The notes beneath the pieces are model-generated. The model saw only the letters and a list, made by a program, of their open reading frames with translations. It did not search any database and was not told the DNA's origin. A stretch of 64,000 bases of DNA from the NCBI RefSeq assembly GCF_027172205.1, contig NC_070605.1, positions 25,228,304 through 25,292,303 of the forward strand. The letters are read 5' to 3'. The translations under genes and the position numbers were made by a program. Positions 48,201 through 56,554 of the stretch are shown one piece after another; the stretch's first letter is position 1; every line of letters starts with the position of its first letter. Source of the DNA: Podarcis raffonei. Taxonomy: Eukaryota; Chordata; Lepidosauria; Squamata; Lacertidae.

Positions 48201-51200
48201 AGGGTTTCTGCCCTGGGTGAAGCCTCCAGAGGGACGCCATTGAGGCTCCCAGCCTCCTAGCATGTCTGGGCTGCAGACAGAGAGAAACATGAAAAAGTGA
48301 ACAGCAGCCACAAGCTCCGTCCTGAAGAAGGCTTATTTACAATGTGATGCAGGGAGAAGGAGAGTTGGAAAATCTGGAGAAGCTGCGTGGCTCTCCCCAA
48401 TGAAGAAGATAGGATGGCCTGTGGGTTTGCTATTGTGTGAGAAATAAATTTTGGAGGGGGGGCGGGAAGCTGAGGAAGAGAATCAGTTGGACTAGATGAT
48501 CCTTGGGGTCCCTTCCAGGTGTACGATTTCGTGATCCCTTCAGAACTTTGAATGTGTTTAAATAGCTTTGGTTGAGTCATTTTACAGTCTATACATGATC
48601 TACACACAGGAAAGTAAGGGGTGTGTGAGCATTTTTCCTGCCAGAGACAGTTCCCTGGCAAGCTCTGGTCAGCCCAGCTGCATTAGGAATGTAATGGAAG
48701 GGCACTTTAGACTCGCAAAAAGCATTTCTTCACCTTACACAGAACCTAAAATGACTACAAAATGTCTTTGACCCGGGTGACAGAAAACCTAGTTTTGGCC
48801 CTGTCTCATGGTAGTGTCTCTGTGTGTTTTATATTACTAACAGGTAACTACCAAAAAGCTCTTGATACCTACAAGGCGATTCACAGAAAGTTTCCTGAAA
48901 ACGCGGAATGTAAGTGGTTTTATATGATGCACCTTTTATCCTAAGCACACTTTTTATATTGGATAGTCTTAAGGCAAGGGGAGCCAATAGCATGGCCTCC
49001 AGATGCTGTGGATTTCAACTCCCGTCATCCCTGACCTACTGACTAGGGAGCTGAAGACTGTGTACACAGCATACATTTAAAGCACTGCCCCCCTCTCCAA
49101 AAGAAGGATCTTGGAAATGGTAGTTTACTCCTAACAAAGCTACAATTCCCAGTGACCTTAACAAGCTACAGTACCCAGGAATCTTTGGATGGGGGGAGGG
49201 ATATGTTTGAAACGCATGGTGTATATGCAGTCTTCGTCTACATACAACTACTGGAGGGCACCATGTTGGCTACCCATGTGCAAAGTATCAATACTTGCCT
49301 TAACACAGTGATAATCATGATCCATTTGTGGCAGGTCAATGCCATCTATGTTGCTTCTCAAAATAAACCTACAGCCACCAGTCATGCCCTCATATGGCTC
49401 TGTGGTTAGCGCATAGCTCCTGCACGAACAGGCTTCCCAGGGCTCTTCAAACAGAGGGAGCCTCTCCATCTGAGAATTTCCTGCTTTGGGGTAAATAGGA
49501 AAGATGTGGAGAAAGGATCTTTTCTGGATCTCTCATGTTGAAATCTGGAAGTCCCATTTGCATAAAAATCATTGGATATAGGGCTTCTCTGTAGTGCATT
49601 GCATGCATAGTGCAGATGGCATTGGTGGGATACACACGTGGGACTTCAACAAATAGCTTGTGCAGATCAACAGGTGCTGATATTCCTAACATGTATGAAC
49701 AGTAAGTAAATTCAATTTATGAACAACTAACTTTCAGTATGCTCATTAAAGATGTTCTGCGTATAAAGAGCCATTGGCACTGGCCCCCTTAGATATATTC
49801 AATGCTCCTTCCTCAGTGTTCAGCATTGTAAGTAGCATTCTAGCCATTGCTTGCTCCCATCATCCCATCAACTCATCTAATCAGTGAGTTCAAACACACT
49901 GGAAAATTCCCTGCAGATTTTTCATGCATCTGATGAAATGGACTCTGGCCACAAAAGCTTATGCTAGAATAAATATGTTCAATTCTAAGGTGTCACAAGG
50001 CTTGTTGTCGCTTTTGCTACCACAAACTAACATGGTTAGCCCATTAATTAAAAAAAAAACTGATCTAATAAATTACTTTTCAACATATTAGACTGTCTTG
50101 TTGTTTTCTTTGGGTTACAACTGCCACCATGGGCTTCTGCCCACCTCCATAGCTAACTATGGGCCTATAACTTATTATCGTATTACCATTCTGCATATAG
50201 GAAGGTATTTTTACAAAATACCAGCTTGTTTTTATTTAAATGTATTTCTTTTCACAGCTTCATTACTAGACACTGGAGCAGAAAAATAGCTCTTTTTTAC
50301 TACACCTCTGTCATGTTTGCTAAATCATATTGCCACTCAATAAATACAGTCGTCACAATTCAACACAGTAAAACTACTTAATCCGTTGAAATCACTGGGC
50401 TTAATTGCAGTTGGATTGCGGTCATTGTTGCTAGGCTGTGTGCTCTGCTTATTTTTTCAGCTGCTTTTAAGTCCAATAATGGCAACTAATGGTATGACTT
50501 TTATACCACTAGGTTTACGCTTTTTGGTCCGACTCTGCACAGACATGGGCTTGAAGGAAATCCAAGAGTATGCAACAAAGCTTAAGAGAGTGGAAAAACT
50601 GAAAGAAATAAGGGAACAGGTATGTTGGGTCACTTAAACAACTAAATCTCACTGTTTCTCAAAAATCTGTAAAGAATGTTCTCTTAAATTGCAATTTGTA
50701 TAAGGAGCTGAGGTGCGGCTGATTCTTCCTTTATTGCAAATGTTGCTCACAAGACCTGCGGAAATCTTGGTATCTTGCTTTCTAAAGCTACTTTTTATGC
50801 TTCTGAACAAGCAGCTGTTTTCTGTCCTCAATGCAAATTAAGAAGCGGGTGGTAAAATATAAACTTTTAGAGGTTTGTGATTTAATTAGTCTGTCTAGGA
50901 CCGTCAAACCAAAATTTCACTTCAAATACAATTCTTAATATAATATTTAGAACAGAGTTATTGTCTACGTCTTACTGAGCTTGCTGGACTATCTGAGGCT
51001 GTGATCAGTGATCTATCTATGCTCAGTAGAAACATACTTTGGAATTAAAAATAAGCCCACCAGCATCTATGTTGTGACGCAAACTGATCTGCATCTGTCA
51101 TAAGTCACCCATTGTCCACTCCCATAACAGTTGCATACAAAAAGGACCAGCCAATATACAGTGTGCCAGGAATGGCAATACTTAATATGAGAGCTGGGGT

Positions 51201-54200
51201 GGTGCAGTGGTTAGAGTGTCAAACCAGGACTTGGGAAGCCAGGGTTCAAATCCCCACTTGCCATTAAACTCACTAGGGCAAGTCCCTGTCTCTCAACCAT
51301 TGGAAACTCAGATCAATTCACATGCAAAACTAGTTAAACTGACTTTTTGTTTGTTTATTTCGTTTTTCTGAGTGGCTGATAAATCTTCAGGGAAAATGCA
51401 TTGCTGCAGGTTTTTATAATGGAATGCCCTCCCCAGAGGTATTTCACCTGAAAAAAAGTTTGATGCCTTTCCCTTTTAATCGCCTAGGCCTTCCAGAATA
51501 TTTTGTAGCTATTTTTTCCTGTGTGTTTTATTTTACGAGTTGTTGTGTTTCTGCAGATTTCACTTTTTGTTTTGTATCTGTATTTTCAGTCTTAAGTGCT
51601 ACTTGTTGAAGGGGAGGGAGGTGCAATCCTGAAAATAATAAGCCACGCACAGGTTATTGATAAACAACAAAAGGATCTCGCCCACTAGGTGTAGGCTTTG
51701 GCTGTAAAGTCTTTTGGCAATACCTCACACTGCCCTGCTGCTCAGTACCTAGCAACTACAGTACTTGGAAGGATTAAGGAAGAGCTTCTACTATCTCTTG
51801 AATACTGCTAATGCCATTCTACGACAGCGTGGATCATACATTCAGAACTGTTGCTTTAGTACGATAATTTCAGTTGAAAACATTAACTTAATAGTCTGTG
51901 CACCTGCACAAATTCTGTAGACTTGTTCATGTATTTAGTCAAAGGTATTTCCATCTGTCTACAAGTTCATGACCTAAGAGACCTTACAGCCAAAGAAAAT
52001 TTTCCTGCCTGTTTTTATGCTTCCTACATCAAGCTGACCTAGCAGTTTCTTTACAAGAAGTTGCTGAGGAACAGCTTTTTAAACACCACATATTCTGTGA
52101 TTTTAGATGAATGCATACCCACACATCTTTTTTTTAAAAAAAGAGGTTTGCAAAATATGCACTGGCGCTGGGGTGAGATTTGTTTTTCAAGCTAGCAATT
52201 AAAGGTTAACCTTGGATCCATGCACCTGTTGATTGCAAATTCAAATGTTGATTTTTGCACAATTGACAAAATCCATATTGTGAAAAGTGGGATTTATAAT
52301 TAAAATCCCAATCAGTCGTGACATTCAAAAGTGCTTCTTGAACAAAATTAGCGATTATAAAATTTATGCAGCTGGAAAAAATCTTACTGCCTTCCTCATT
52401 CCAAGAAAGTGCACTTTCCCAATAAATATTTAACGGTTTTCATTTTAGAATTTACACTTTCCAACAAATAAATTAATGTTTTTAAATTCAGTGCCAAGTA
52501 TATTAGAAACATAAAACCTGGAGGGTGGCATTTTTTTTAACGTGTTCCCTACAAGTTTGCAATAATAAAATAATTTTGGATTTACAAGATTTTAATATGC
52601 AGACGTTTTCTTGAAGTGCTGTTGAAGAATATCTTCACTATTTTTTCAGCTGAACCTTTCAACTGTAATATAAGGCATTTTTCATCATCTGTTTTATATG
52701 AACCTGATCTAAAATAGCATAGATTTTATTGAAATCCCTTTGCTGAACCTTCCAAGTCTATGCAAGCATTGTTAGGTTCAAGATTTTTATTACGTGCAAC
52801 TTTTAACACCGTGTTTTAATTATGCCATTCAGTGACAACATGCCAAGTCCATTTCACTGCAATTTTTATTATATCTAGAAGTAAATGTACTTGGCAACTA
52901 GAAGTGCAATCTTACTGATTTCTTGGATTTGCTTAGGAATAAAGTTGATTCACATATGTATGTTCATCACTTGGTGACTGCTGTGTTCAGTGATGGCTGT
53001 GTTCAGTGGATAGATCCTGCATAAATAGTAGAGTGTTAGGCCCTGAAACATCAACTCTGTCATTGATGCTTTAGCTGAGTTTCCTACACTGCAGGGGGTT
53101 GCACTAGAAAGATGACCCTTGTGGTCTCTTCCAGCTCTATGATTCTGCTTTTCTGCTTCAAAAATATTTCATTATGGTCCTATCATTTTATGTAATTGTA
53201 TTTTGTATAAATTATAAAAATTATAAATAAAACATGTTCTATTTGCAATCAAAACATTTAAATAGCTACCTTTCTACCGGTAGGATGGGGGAGGCATAGG
53301 CGTAGCCAGGACTTTTTTTAGGGCAGCAGAACCTCAAATTTTTTTTGATTTGTACTGCTTTTTACTTATTTGGGGGGCAGCTGCCACCCAGGCTACGTCC
53401 AAGGGGGGTCATAGGAAGGAAACGAGGTTGGAAGGGGGACATGGTTGGGAAAAGGTTGGGAAACACTGCTGTAGAGGACATCAGGCATGGAAAAGTTCAA
53501 GTCATGGGTAATGGCTGATGTTTTGGGAGCACACTCTTAAGTGCACTTCTGATTGTTCCTTTGCAGTCCCATTTTGAACTTTCAATGACCATATGAAGTC
53601 ACATCCTCCACAGGTGGGCAGCCCTACCTGCCTGTCCAAGTGGCCCTCAGTCCTGTCAAAGCGGCCCTTGTCCAGGATATGCCTGCCTTGTCTGAGGTCA
53701 ATGCTTGCTTCATTTCCCCCTGAACCATTCCAACAATCTCACTGATGCTGTTTTAGTTTGTCATCTTAATTTTCATGCTTTATTATTTTCTTTTTTTATT
53801 ATTATTATTATTTCTTACTACTCTGGCAGCCATCCTTGGAACATAATTTATGTCGGTGGGGTTTGATATAAGTGACATAAACAAGTAATAGGTACAGTGG
53901 TACCTCGGGTTACATACACTTCAGGTTACATACGCTTCAGGTTACAGACTCCGCTAACCCAGAAATATTACCTTGGGTTAAGAACTTTGCTTCAGGATGA
54001 GAAGAGAAATTGTGCGGCGTCAGCGGGAGACCCCATTAGCTAAAGTGGTGCTTCAGGTTAAGAACAGTTTCAGGTTAAGGACGGACCTCCGGAACGAATT
54101 AAGTTCTTAACCCAAGGTACCACTGTAATTAGAAATCTAATAGCTGCCAGTCATTAAATATACAGCAGTCAAGAATGGAGAAATCTAGTGACGTAGGCAC

Positions 54201-56266
54201 AAGGAGACAAAACATGGATGACAAAGAGACAACATTAATTTGAATATAGGAAGCTGCCTAATACTGAGTCAGACCATTGGTCCATCCAGCTCAGTATTGT
54301 CTACACTGACTGGCAGTGACTCTCCAGGTTTCAGGCAGGAGTCTCTCCCAGTCCTACCCGGAGATGTTGGGGACTTGGAACCTTCTGCATGTAAAGAAGA
54401 TGCCCTACCACTGAGCTGTGGCCCTCCCCATGCCACCTTGGGATGGAATAGCCTTGCAGGCCAAATGAGCACAGTAGCACTTCTTAAGATACACTTAGGG
54501 TTTCAGCTTTAGGGTAAGCTTTCCACTGGGAAGTTCTTTTCCACATGCTTCACAGAAACAATGGGGATACCGCAAGACGATGATGGTGCTCTTGTATGAT
54601 TCTCATTCATTTCACCAGAGTGTTGGACTGGAAAGCTTTCCAGCATGTGGAGCCCATCAGACCCTGAGTAGGAAGCCAGGGAAGTACAGTTGACTGAGTG
54701 TTTGGTTTGTTTATTTGCATATTTAGCTGTCTTGGTCCAAGAGGGTCTGAGAAGTTTAGAATTCGTTCCAGTACACAGAGTAAAAACTGGCATTAGTGTT
54801 ACACACGAATCTTCTTCGCTGATCACTTGTAGCCAAATAAGATTGTCTTACATAAACATGGTTTGAACAGTGAGTCTGTAAGTGACTGTGGAAGCCAATT
54901 CTGGATCCACACGTCCTTCCCCAGAGGGGACATAGGTTTTCAGGAGGGAGTTGATCGCAGCGAGGGTTTGCCAAACGTGCCTTCCTCTTAGTATGTTTCT
55001 CCCTTTTGTCCTGAGTTTGAGTGTCTTCAAAGCCCATGACACCTTTGATAAAGGCTGTTCTCCAATTGGAGCGTTCAAAGGCCAGTGTTTCCCATTTGTC
55101 GGTGTTTATATTACATTTTTAGACACAAATATAGTGTGTTGAACCTGCAACAAATCCCCACTCAGTCATGATGCTCACCAAATGGCCTCGCCAGCGGAAG
55201 TGTGAGGTATACCTTGTACGTTAAAAGTAACAGAAACGATTGGTGATAATATTAAAGAGCACTTCTGTCTCTCTTCCTCTCCTCCCTAGCGTGTCAAGTC
55301 TGGCAGAGATGGCAGTGCCCGGGCACGCAGAGAAGGCAGCGGTGGTGGTGGTAAGTGCTGCTCATATGCTGCCATATTTAAGGTTTCTGAAAGCAAAGAA
55401 AATGTGATTCCATTTATTAATCCTGTCGTCTCCATTCTCTCTGTGGAGGGGGGTGTGTGGATCAAAGGAGCATTGGAGAATTGCAGGGGAGGGGGTAGAA
55501 CATGTGAAAGGAGGTGATACCTAAATAACACTACTAAGAATCCTGATGTACTTTAATTTGTTAAGATAGAGCCAGTGTACTGGAACTAAGACTGAGAGTC
55601 AGGAAAACTGTGGTCCAACTCAAGACATGACCAGTACCAAGACCTACTCACAGTGGTGGCTGTAAGGATTTCTGAGTTCACACTTAACAATTGGTATTTG
55701 CTTGTGGTTTCATATCCTGGTTTGTAAGCAAGGATTAAACCAATAAATCGGAAGCTGATTTAGCAGCCCAAGATTGTTACATCTGAACCATATGTGGAAT
55801 GCTTTAAATACTGTTTTTATTTTGTTTTATATCGAACAGAAACACATAATCTTTGGTCTCTCATACGTGCCTTTATGGTGTGATATTTTGTCTAATATTC
55901 TCTCCCTTCTGTCAGATCCTGGTAGCATCACGCATAAAGGGGAGCGTCTGAGTGCTAAACTGAAAGCTTTGCCAGGAACATATGAGCCCTATGAAAGCAG
56001 TGGTAATAAAGAAATAGGTAACTGATGTTTCTAATAGCTTCCTTTGAAACAAAATACTGACTCATGGAATTATTAAAAGTTAGAGACTCTGTTGCTTTTC
56101 TTTGTAAAAAAAATGTGTGTTTCTACTTCTTTTTTAAAATTTAGATGCTTCCTATATTGACCCACTTGGACCACAGGCTGAGAGACCAAAAACTGCACTG
56201 AGGAAAAAAATAGATGAAGATGAATTTGCTGGTGAAGAACTGGGAGATGATTTGCTTCCAGAATAA
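24128..56266 (+). CDS. IFT88: IFT88, intraflagellar transport protein 88 (complete coding region, 25 exons)
   Basis: IFT88 (polaris, TTC10) is a core tetratricopeptide subunit of IFT complex B, which carries cargo along cilia. Coding exons: 24128-24217, 24660-24722, 25797-25853, 26436-26489, 28389-28452, 28546-28615, 29392-29482, 30210-30314, 30809-30911, 31748-31862, 32646-32877, 33516-33586, 34086-34172, 35198-35297, 41372-41458, 42914-43100, 43573-43681, 43890-44040, 45666-45781, 46894-46946, 48844-48909, 50513-50619, 55290-55350, 55916-56017, 56145-56266. All junctions keep phase and give 820 residues, against 824-833 in human. The N-terminus is acidic and low-complexity; TPR helices run from about residue 197 to 345 and 440 to 690; a basic helix and an acidic tail (EELGDDLLPE) close the protein. 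All introns are GT-AG, one probably U12-type. No defect was seen, so the gene should be functional. Confidence 0.98.
24660..24722 (+). CDS. IFT88: IFT88 coding exon 2
   Basis: Residues 31-51 (DLENDPAFQQAVKTSHGRRP and a final P), flanked by ttttag and gtaagt, phase 0 at both ends. Nearly identical to mammals. Confidence 0.95.
25797..25853 (+). CDS. IFT88: IFT88 coding exon 3
   Basis: Residues 52-70 (LTAKVPGTSGSRPLATGYG), after aataag and before gtaggt, phase 0 at both ends. The acceptor has a weak pyrimidine tract, but the reading matches the human ITAKISSTAVTRPIATGYG. Confidence 0.88.
26436..26489 (+). CDS. IFT88: IFT88 coding exon 4
   Basis: Residues 71-88 (SKTTLSSSMGRPMTAAVQ), between tgctag and gtaata, phase 0. 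Contains one of the two GRPMTA / RPMTAV repeats of this low-complexity region. Confidence 0.94.
27030..27480 (-). mobile_element. LINE fragment, pre-reverse-transcriptase region
   Basis: The stretch agatgactttgccctcaaag tttcttgcaaagctcttaca parallels agtgaccttgtgctcaaagt gccttgcaaattgctcaccg at about 15340-15380, upstream of the L2 reverse transcriptase there. The shared order of blocks supports a common L2-type origin. No intact frame. Confidence 0.5.
27822..27890. repeat. dispersed short repeat (gagttcagtaggactta family)
   Basis: The sequence aggctcactgggttcagtgg ggtttgctcc followed by aaagtaagcatgtag aligns with the copies at 17088, 20108 and 47060. Confidence 0.5.
28389..28452 (+). CDS. 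IFT88: IFT88 coding exon 5
   Basis: Residues 89-109 and the first base of Gly110 (DGVARPMTAVQAAGYTKAV then SR), between ttaaag and gtacag. Confidence 0.95.
28546..28615 (+). CDS. IFT88: IFT88 coding exon 6
   Basis: Residues 110-132 (SVFDPLGQARGPAPPLETK then NED), between ctgcag and gtatgt, ending in phase 2. Only 93 bases separate it from exon 5. Confidence 0.95.
29392..29482 (+). CDS. IFT88: IFT88 coding exon 7
   Basis: Residues 133-163, containing KIKQLEKKVNELVEESCIA and CGDLKL, a predicted helix. Acceptor ctttag, donor gtaagt. Confidence 0.96.
30210..30314 (+). CDS. IFT88: IFT88 coding exon 8
   Basis: Residues 164-198, including ALEKAKDAGRKERALVRQRE and INLDLTYT. Strongly charged helix leading into the first TPR block. 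Acceptor ctttaag, donor gtaagt, phase 0. Confidence 0.96.
30809..30911 (+). CDS. IFT88: IFT88 coding exon 9
   Basis: Residues 199-232 plus one base of Gly233. VLFNLASQYSANEMYAEAL and NTYQVIVKNKMF form a TPR helix pair. Acceptor tttcag, donor gtaggt. Confidence 0.97.
31748..31862 (+). CDS. IFT88: IFT88 coding exon 10
   Basis: Residues 233-270. MLKVNMANIYLKQRNYSKAI and KFYRMALDQ make a TPR with the usual small-residue and tyrosine pattern. Acceptor taatag, donor gtgagt. Confidence 0.97.
32646..32877 (+). CDS. IFT88: IFT88 coding exon 11 (largest)
   Basis: Residues 271-348, 232 nt. Two TPRs: IMQNIGVAFIKTGQYTDAIS and NLILCYFATGDREQMKKAFQ, followed by an acidic loop (GIDDDDKYIS). Acceptor atttag, donor gtaagt. 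Confidence 0.97.
33516..33586 (+). CDS. IFT88: IFT88 coding exon 12
   Basis: Residues 349-371 plus two bases (DDTHTNLLIEAIKNDSLRQM then ERE). Acceptor atttag, donor gtaaag. Confidence 0.95.
34086..34172 (+). CDS. IFT88: IFT88 coding exon 13
   Basis: Residues 372-400 plus two bases of Trp401, with KYIMTAAKLIAPAIETSFAV and GYD. Acceptor ttaaag, donor gtaggt. Confidence 0.96.
34291..34318. repeat. short perfect hairpin
   Basis: The arms ccattttctgc and gcagaaaatgg face each other across six bases. It lies just before a larger foldback and may belong to the same or another MITE. Confidence 0.6.
34329..34523. mobile_element. foldback MITE of about 195 bp
   Basis: The outer arms (atctgtaaacaaacaataaa, then tgtccata) are inverted at 34496-34523 with few mismatches. 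The inner arms (aaataaagagttcacttgta, then ata) are inverted around a five-base centre near 34408. It lies in IFT88 intron 13. Superfamily unknown; no clear target duplication. Confidence 0.8.
35198..35297 (+). CDS. IFT88: IFT88 coding exon 14
   Basis: Residues 401-434, with SQYVELANDLEINKAITYLR and QKDFNQ. Acceptor ttccag, donor gtatga. The following 6-kb intron is the largest in the gene. Confidence 0.96.
35452..35765 (-). mobile_element. CR1 LINE 3' end
   Basis: It begins atcatagaattgtagttaga agggatct with gtcatctagtccagcctcc, the reverse of the canonical CR1 3' terminus. It continues with gagtctgttccatggtcgag and ggttcttcctgatgtttagc. 5' truncated. Confidence 0.85.
36331..36438. mobile_element. 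short hAT-like MITE
   Basis: The termini gttgccatacatccagaatt and aaaatctggacgtatggcaa are inverted copies of each other with three mismatches, enclosing about 65 bases. No coding capacity. Confidence 0.7.
37419..38979 (-). mobile_element. DNA transposon with long terminal inverted repeats and transposase-like frame (CACTA/CMC-like)
   Basis: The left end cactgggcaacaa and the right end (complement of cactggtcaacaa) start two imperfect inverted repeats of roughly 120-130 bases, at 37419-37550 and 38860-38979. Shared blocks include gctgatttagg, tgctgaatc and tcaggtcaagttttt. TTA stands directly outside both ends (37416-37418 and 38980-38982), as a 3-bp target duplication. CACT termini and a 3-bp target site fit the CACTA/CMC superfamily. 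The interior has a 254-codon minus-strand frame. The element is 1.56 kb, short for an autonomous copy, so it is probably internally deleted and inactive. Superfamily assignment is tentative. Confidence 0.82.
37783..38547 (-). pseudogene. transposase-like reading frame inside the CACTA/CMC-like element
   Basis: The 254-codon frame starts within ICVDLKMVNFLLGQQSG and has a CxxC pair (PCFLC) at residues 25 and 28, LHIKLGL near 74-80 and EQGERFHQD at 202-210. Acidic residues in VDLK and EQGER, with CxxC and H between them, resemble the spacing in RNase H-fold transposases, but catalysis is not shown. It ends in a basic tail (RSSKKRKFKP). Related sequence continues upstream to about 38700 in another frame (GGSKSLAHSSTLKENYEGVK), so the copy is frameshifted near 38545. 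I recall similar proteins as multicopy unnamed genes in arthropods and other animals. Confidence 0.7.
39125..39245 (+). mobile_element. tRNA-derived SINE, 3' half
   Basis: The phrase gataatactgagctaaatgg accagtggtctgtctcagta is the reverse complement of the start of the SINE at 54240. The promoter-bearing half is decayed. Confidence 0.65.
41372..41458 (+). CDS. IFT88: IFT88 coding exon 15
   Basis: Residues 435-463 (AVETLKMFEKKDSRVKSAAA then TNLSFLYFL), start of the second TPR array. Acceptor ttctag, donor gtgagt, phase 0. Confidence 0.96.
42274..42500. mobile_element. GC-rich MITE with cagtggcgtagg terminus
   Basis: It starts ccagtggcgtaggaaggggg and ends gctcctccact, an imperfect inverted match. 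The body is GC-rich (acccgggcgccgccattgg) against AT-rich surroundings. A diverged 8-base direct repeat (ctcacatc / tcccacaa) may flank it. Family unresolved between hAT and Harbinger types. Confidence 0.55.
42914..43100 (+). CDS. IFT88: IFT88 coding exon 16
   Basis: Residues 464-525 plus one base. Contains YNPSALTNKGNTIFANGDYE and KAAEFYKESLRNDSSCTEAL, textbook TPR helices almost identical to human. Acceptor attcag, donor gtaagt. Confidence 0.97.
43573..43681 (+). CDS. IFT88: IFT88 coding exon 17
   Basis: Residues 526-561 plus AT of Ile562, with LTYKKLNRLDESLDSFLKLH and AILRNSAQVLFQ. The acceptor is tttttag. The donor, gtatcttttc, is unlike the others and resembles the U12 class. Confidence 0.95.
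43682..43889 (+). other. IFT88: IFT88 intron 17, probable U12-type (minor spliceosome)
   Basis: The intron starts gtatcttttc, one base from the U12 consensus gtatccttt. A perfect U12 branch-point motif, ttccttaac, lies at 43867-43875, about 15 bases before the cttcag end, with no long pyrimidine tract between. Every other intron of the gene has a donor of U2 character. Confidence 0.8.
43890..44040 (+). CDS. IFT88: IFT88 coding exon 18
   Basis: Residues 562-612, including YELMEDPNQAIEWLMQLISV and LAKLGELYDSEGDKSQAFQY, two TPRs. Acceptor cttcag (U12-type intron before it), donor gtatgt, ends in phase 0. Confidence 0.97.
44419..44637. mobile_element. Tigger/pogo-like MITE, second subfamily
   Basis: The left end cactcaaacctcggttgtcg, followed by aatgtaattcgttccgg, is mirrored at the right by ctgaggtttgactg. 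TA precedes the element; the right TA has changed to TG. The body (ttgcactcaagcggaagctg, acttccgggttttt) differs from the cagtggtacctcggg subfamily. Confidence 0.75.
44881..45000 (-). mobile_element. L2 LINE terminal fragment with (AAT)n
   Basis: About ten AAT units run into ttatttataccccgcccatc and tggctgggcctccccagcca, then gaaaccaaaaatacagtaaa. The last 100 bases are nearly identical to the L2 copy at 15739. Confidence 0.85.
45666..45781 (+). CDS. IFT88: IFT88 coding exon 19
   Basis: Residues 613-650 plus CA of Gln651, with SNIEVIEWLGAYYIDTQFCE and KAIHYFERAALI. Acceptor gtcag, donor gtaagc. A cysteine stands where human has tryptophan (QFWEKA). Confidence 0.97.
46736..46815 (-). mobile_element. 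LINE 3' terminal fragment
   Basis: The sequence tttatttaattaatatcttg, with ccaagggagctcaaggcagc, has the build of a reptile LINE 3' terminus. Only about 80 bases. Confidence 0.4.
46894..46946 (+). CDS. IFT88: IFT88 coding exon 20
   Basis: Only 53 nt; residues 651-668 (PTQVKWQLMVASCFRRS) plus one base, fully conserved with human. Acceptor ctgcag, donor gtaagt. Confidence 0.95.
47060..47122. repeat. dispersed short repeat (gagttcagtaggactta family)
   Basis: The sequence agataagttcagtgggactt actccct followed by gtatacgatcgcagcc aligns with the copies at 17088, 20108 and 27822. Confidence 0.5.
47253..47426. mobile_element. MITE with about 28-bp inverted termini
   Basis: The left arm cccgttaacgcaaggacttc agcctgtgcaa is mirrored by the right arm at 47396-47426 with few mismatches. 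The interior (tttcctctccccatgcaccc) is related to a stretch at 41690-41780. No transposase. Superfamily unknown. Confidence 0.65.
48480..48540 (+). mobile_element. CR1 LINE tail
   Basis: The phrase agttggactagatgatccttggggtcccttcca... in shortened form (agttggactagatgatcctt) is the typical CR1 3' terminus. Confidence 0.65.
48844..48909 (+). CDS. IFT88: IFT88 coding exon 21
   Basis: Residues 669-690 plus one base of Cys691 (NYQKALDTYKAIHRKFPENA then E). Last clear TPR helix pair. Acceptor taacag, donor gtaagt. Confidence 0.96.
49060..49240. repeat. MITE-like dispersed repeat fragment
   Basis: Contains two related blocks, caaagctacaattcccagtg and caagctacagtacccaggaa, in reverse relation to the repeat at 2115-2230. 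Confidence 0.4.
50513..50619 (+). CDS. IFT88: IFT88 coding exon 22
   Basis: Residues 691-726, with LRFLVRLCTDMGLKEIQEYA and a basic helix KLKRVEKLKEIREQ. Acceptor cactag, donor gtatgt. A 4.7-kb intron follows. Confidence 0.96.
51190..51310 (+). mobile_element. tRNA-derived SINE, 5' half
   Basis: The head gctggggtggtgcagtggtt agagtgtc (A-box) and agggttcaaatccccactt (B-box) is a recognisable polymerase III promoter, followed by cactagggcaagtccctgtc. The 3' half is missing. Confidence 0.75.
53060..53150 (+). mobile_element. CR1 LINE tail
   Basis: The phrases gcagggggttgcactagaaa and ttccagctctatgattctg mark a CR1 3' terminus. Confidence 0.7.
53292..53402. mobile_element. small MITE with ggcgtagccagg termini
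   Basis: The left end taggcgtagccaggactttt and the right end cacccaggctacgtcca are inverted matches around an AT-rich core. A related but poorer copy may lie at about 23305-23400. Confidence 0.55.
53895..54125. mobile_element. Tigger/pogo-like MITE
   Basis: It begins cagtggtacctcgggttaca and ends with the inverted copy (cttaacccaaggtaccactg), with TA at 53893-53894 and 54126-54127. A small tandem duplication (tacatacacttcaggt / tacatacgcttcaggt) near the left end is absent from the copy at 10660. Otherwise the two are closely similar. Confidence 0.9.
54240..54450 (-). mobile_element. tRNA-derived SINE
   Basis: Read on the minus strand, it has a tRNA-like head (gctcagtggtagggcatctt, with ggttcc-type B-box region) and a 3' end containing ctgactcagtattaggcagc. 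The promoter half lies toward 54450. Fragments of the same family occur at 12930 and 39125. Confidence 0.75.
55290..55350 (+). CDS. IFT88: IFT88 coding exon 23
   Basis: Residues 727-746 plus one base (RVKSGRDGSARARREGSGGG), a basic and glycine-rich linker. Acceptor ccctag, donor gtaagt. Confidence 0.93.
55916..56017 (+). CDS. IFT88: IFT88 coding exon 24
   Basis: Residues 747-780 plus one base, with HKGERLSAKLKALPGTYEPY and ESSGNKEI matching human KGERLSARLRALPGTNEPY. Acceptor gtcag, donor gtaact. Confidence 0.95.
56145..56266 (+). CDS. IFT88: IFT88 coding exon 25 with stop codon
   Basis: Residues 781-820 and TAA at 56264-56266. It contains DASYIDPLGPQAERPKTAL and the acidic C-terminus DEDEFAGEELGDDLLPE. 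No good AATAAA was seen in the first 300 bases after the stop; one occurs near 58915. Confidence 0.96.
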
Positions 56267-56554
56267 CCTGTAGCCCAGTATAGTAACCTTAAAAGCTTTG
56301 AAAGGGGAAAAAAGAGAAATGTTTCTTACAGGTTTTGATAAGGTTGTGAAGTTTTTTATGTTTATTTAAGCAATGTGTATATGAACTGTGAATTTTGAGT
56401 AAACTGTTTTTATAGCGCACGATCTGAATGTTCCTTTGTTACTCATGCAGATTATCCCCTGAGGGAGGAAATCTTTTCTGAATATTTGGGAAGATTAGGT
56501 AAAGATCTGGCAGGACAACATATAGTGAGCATTATGGAAATAAGAACAGAAGGA

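Larger units (their letters stand above)
50620..55289 (+). other. IFT88: IFT88 intron 22
   Basis: A 4.7-kb intron with a tRNA-derived SINE (51190), AT-rich unique sequence to about 53050, a CR1 tail, two MITEs and a second SINE (54240). The final 700 bases before exon 23 show nothing recognisable. Confidence 0.8.
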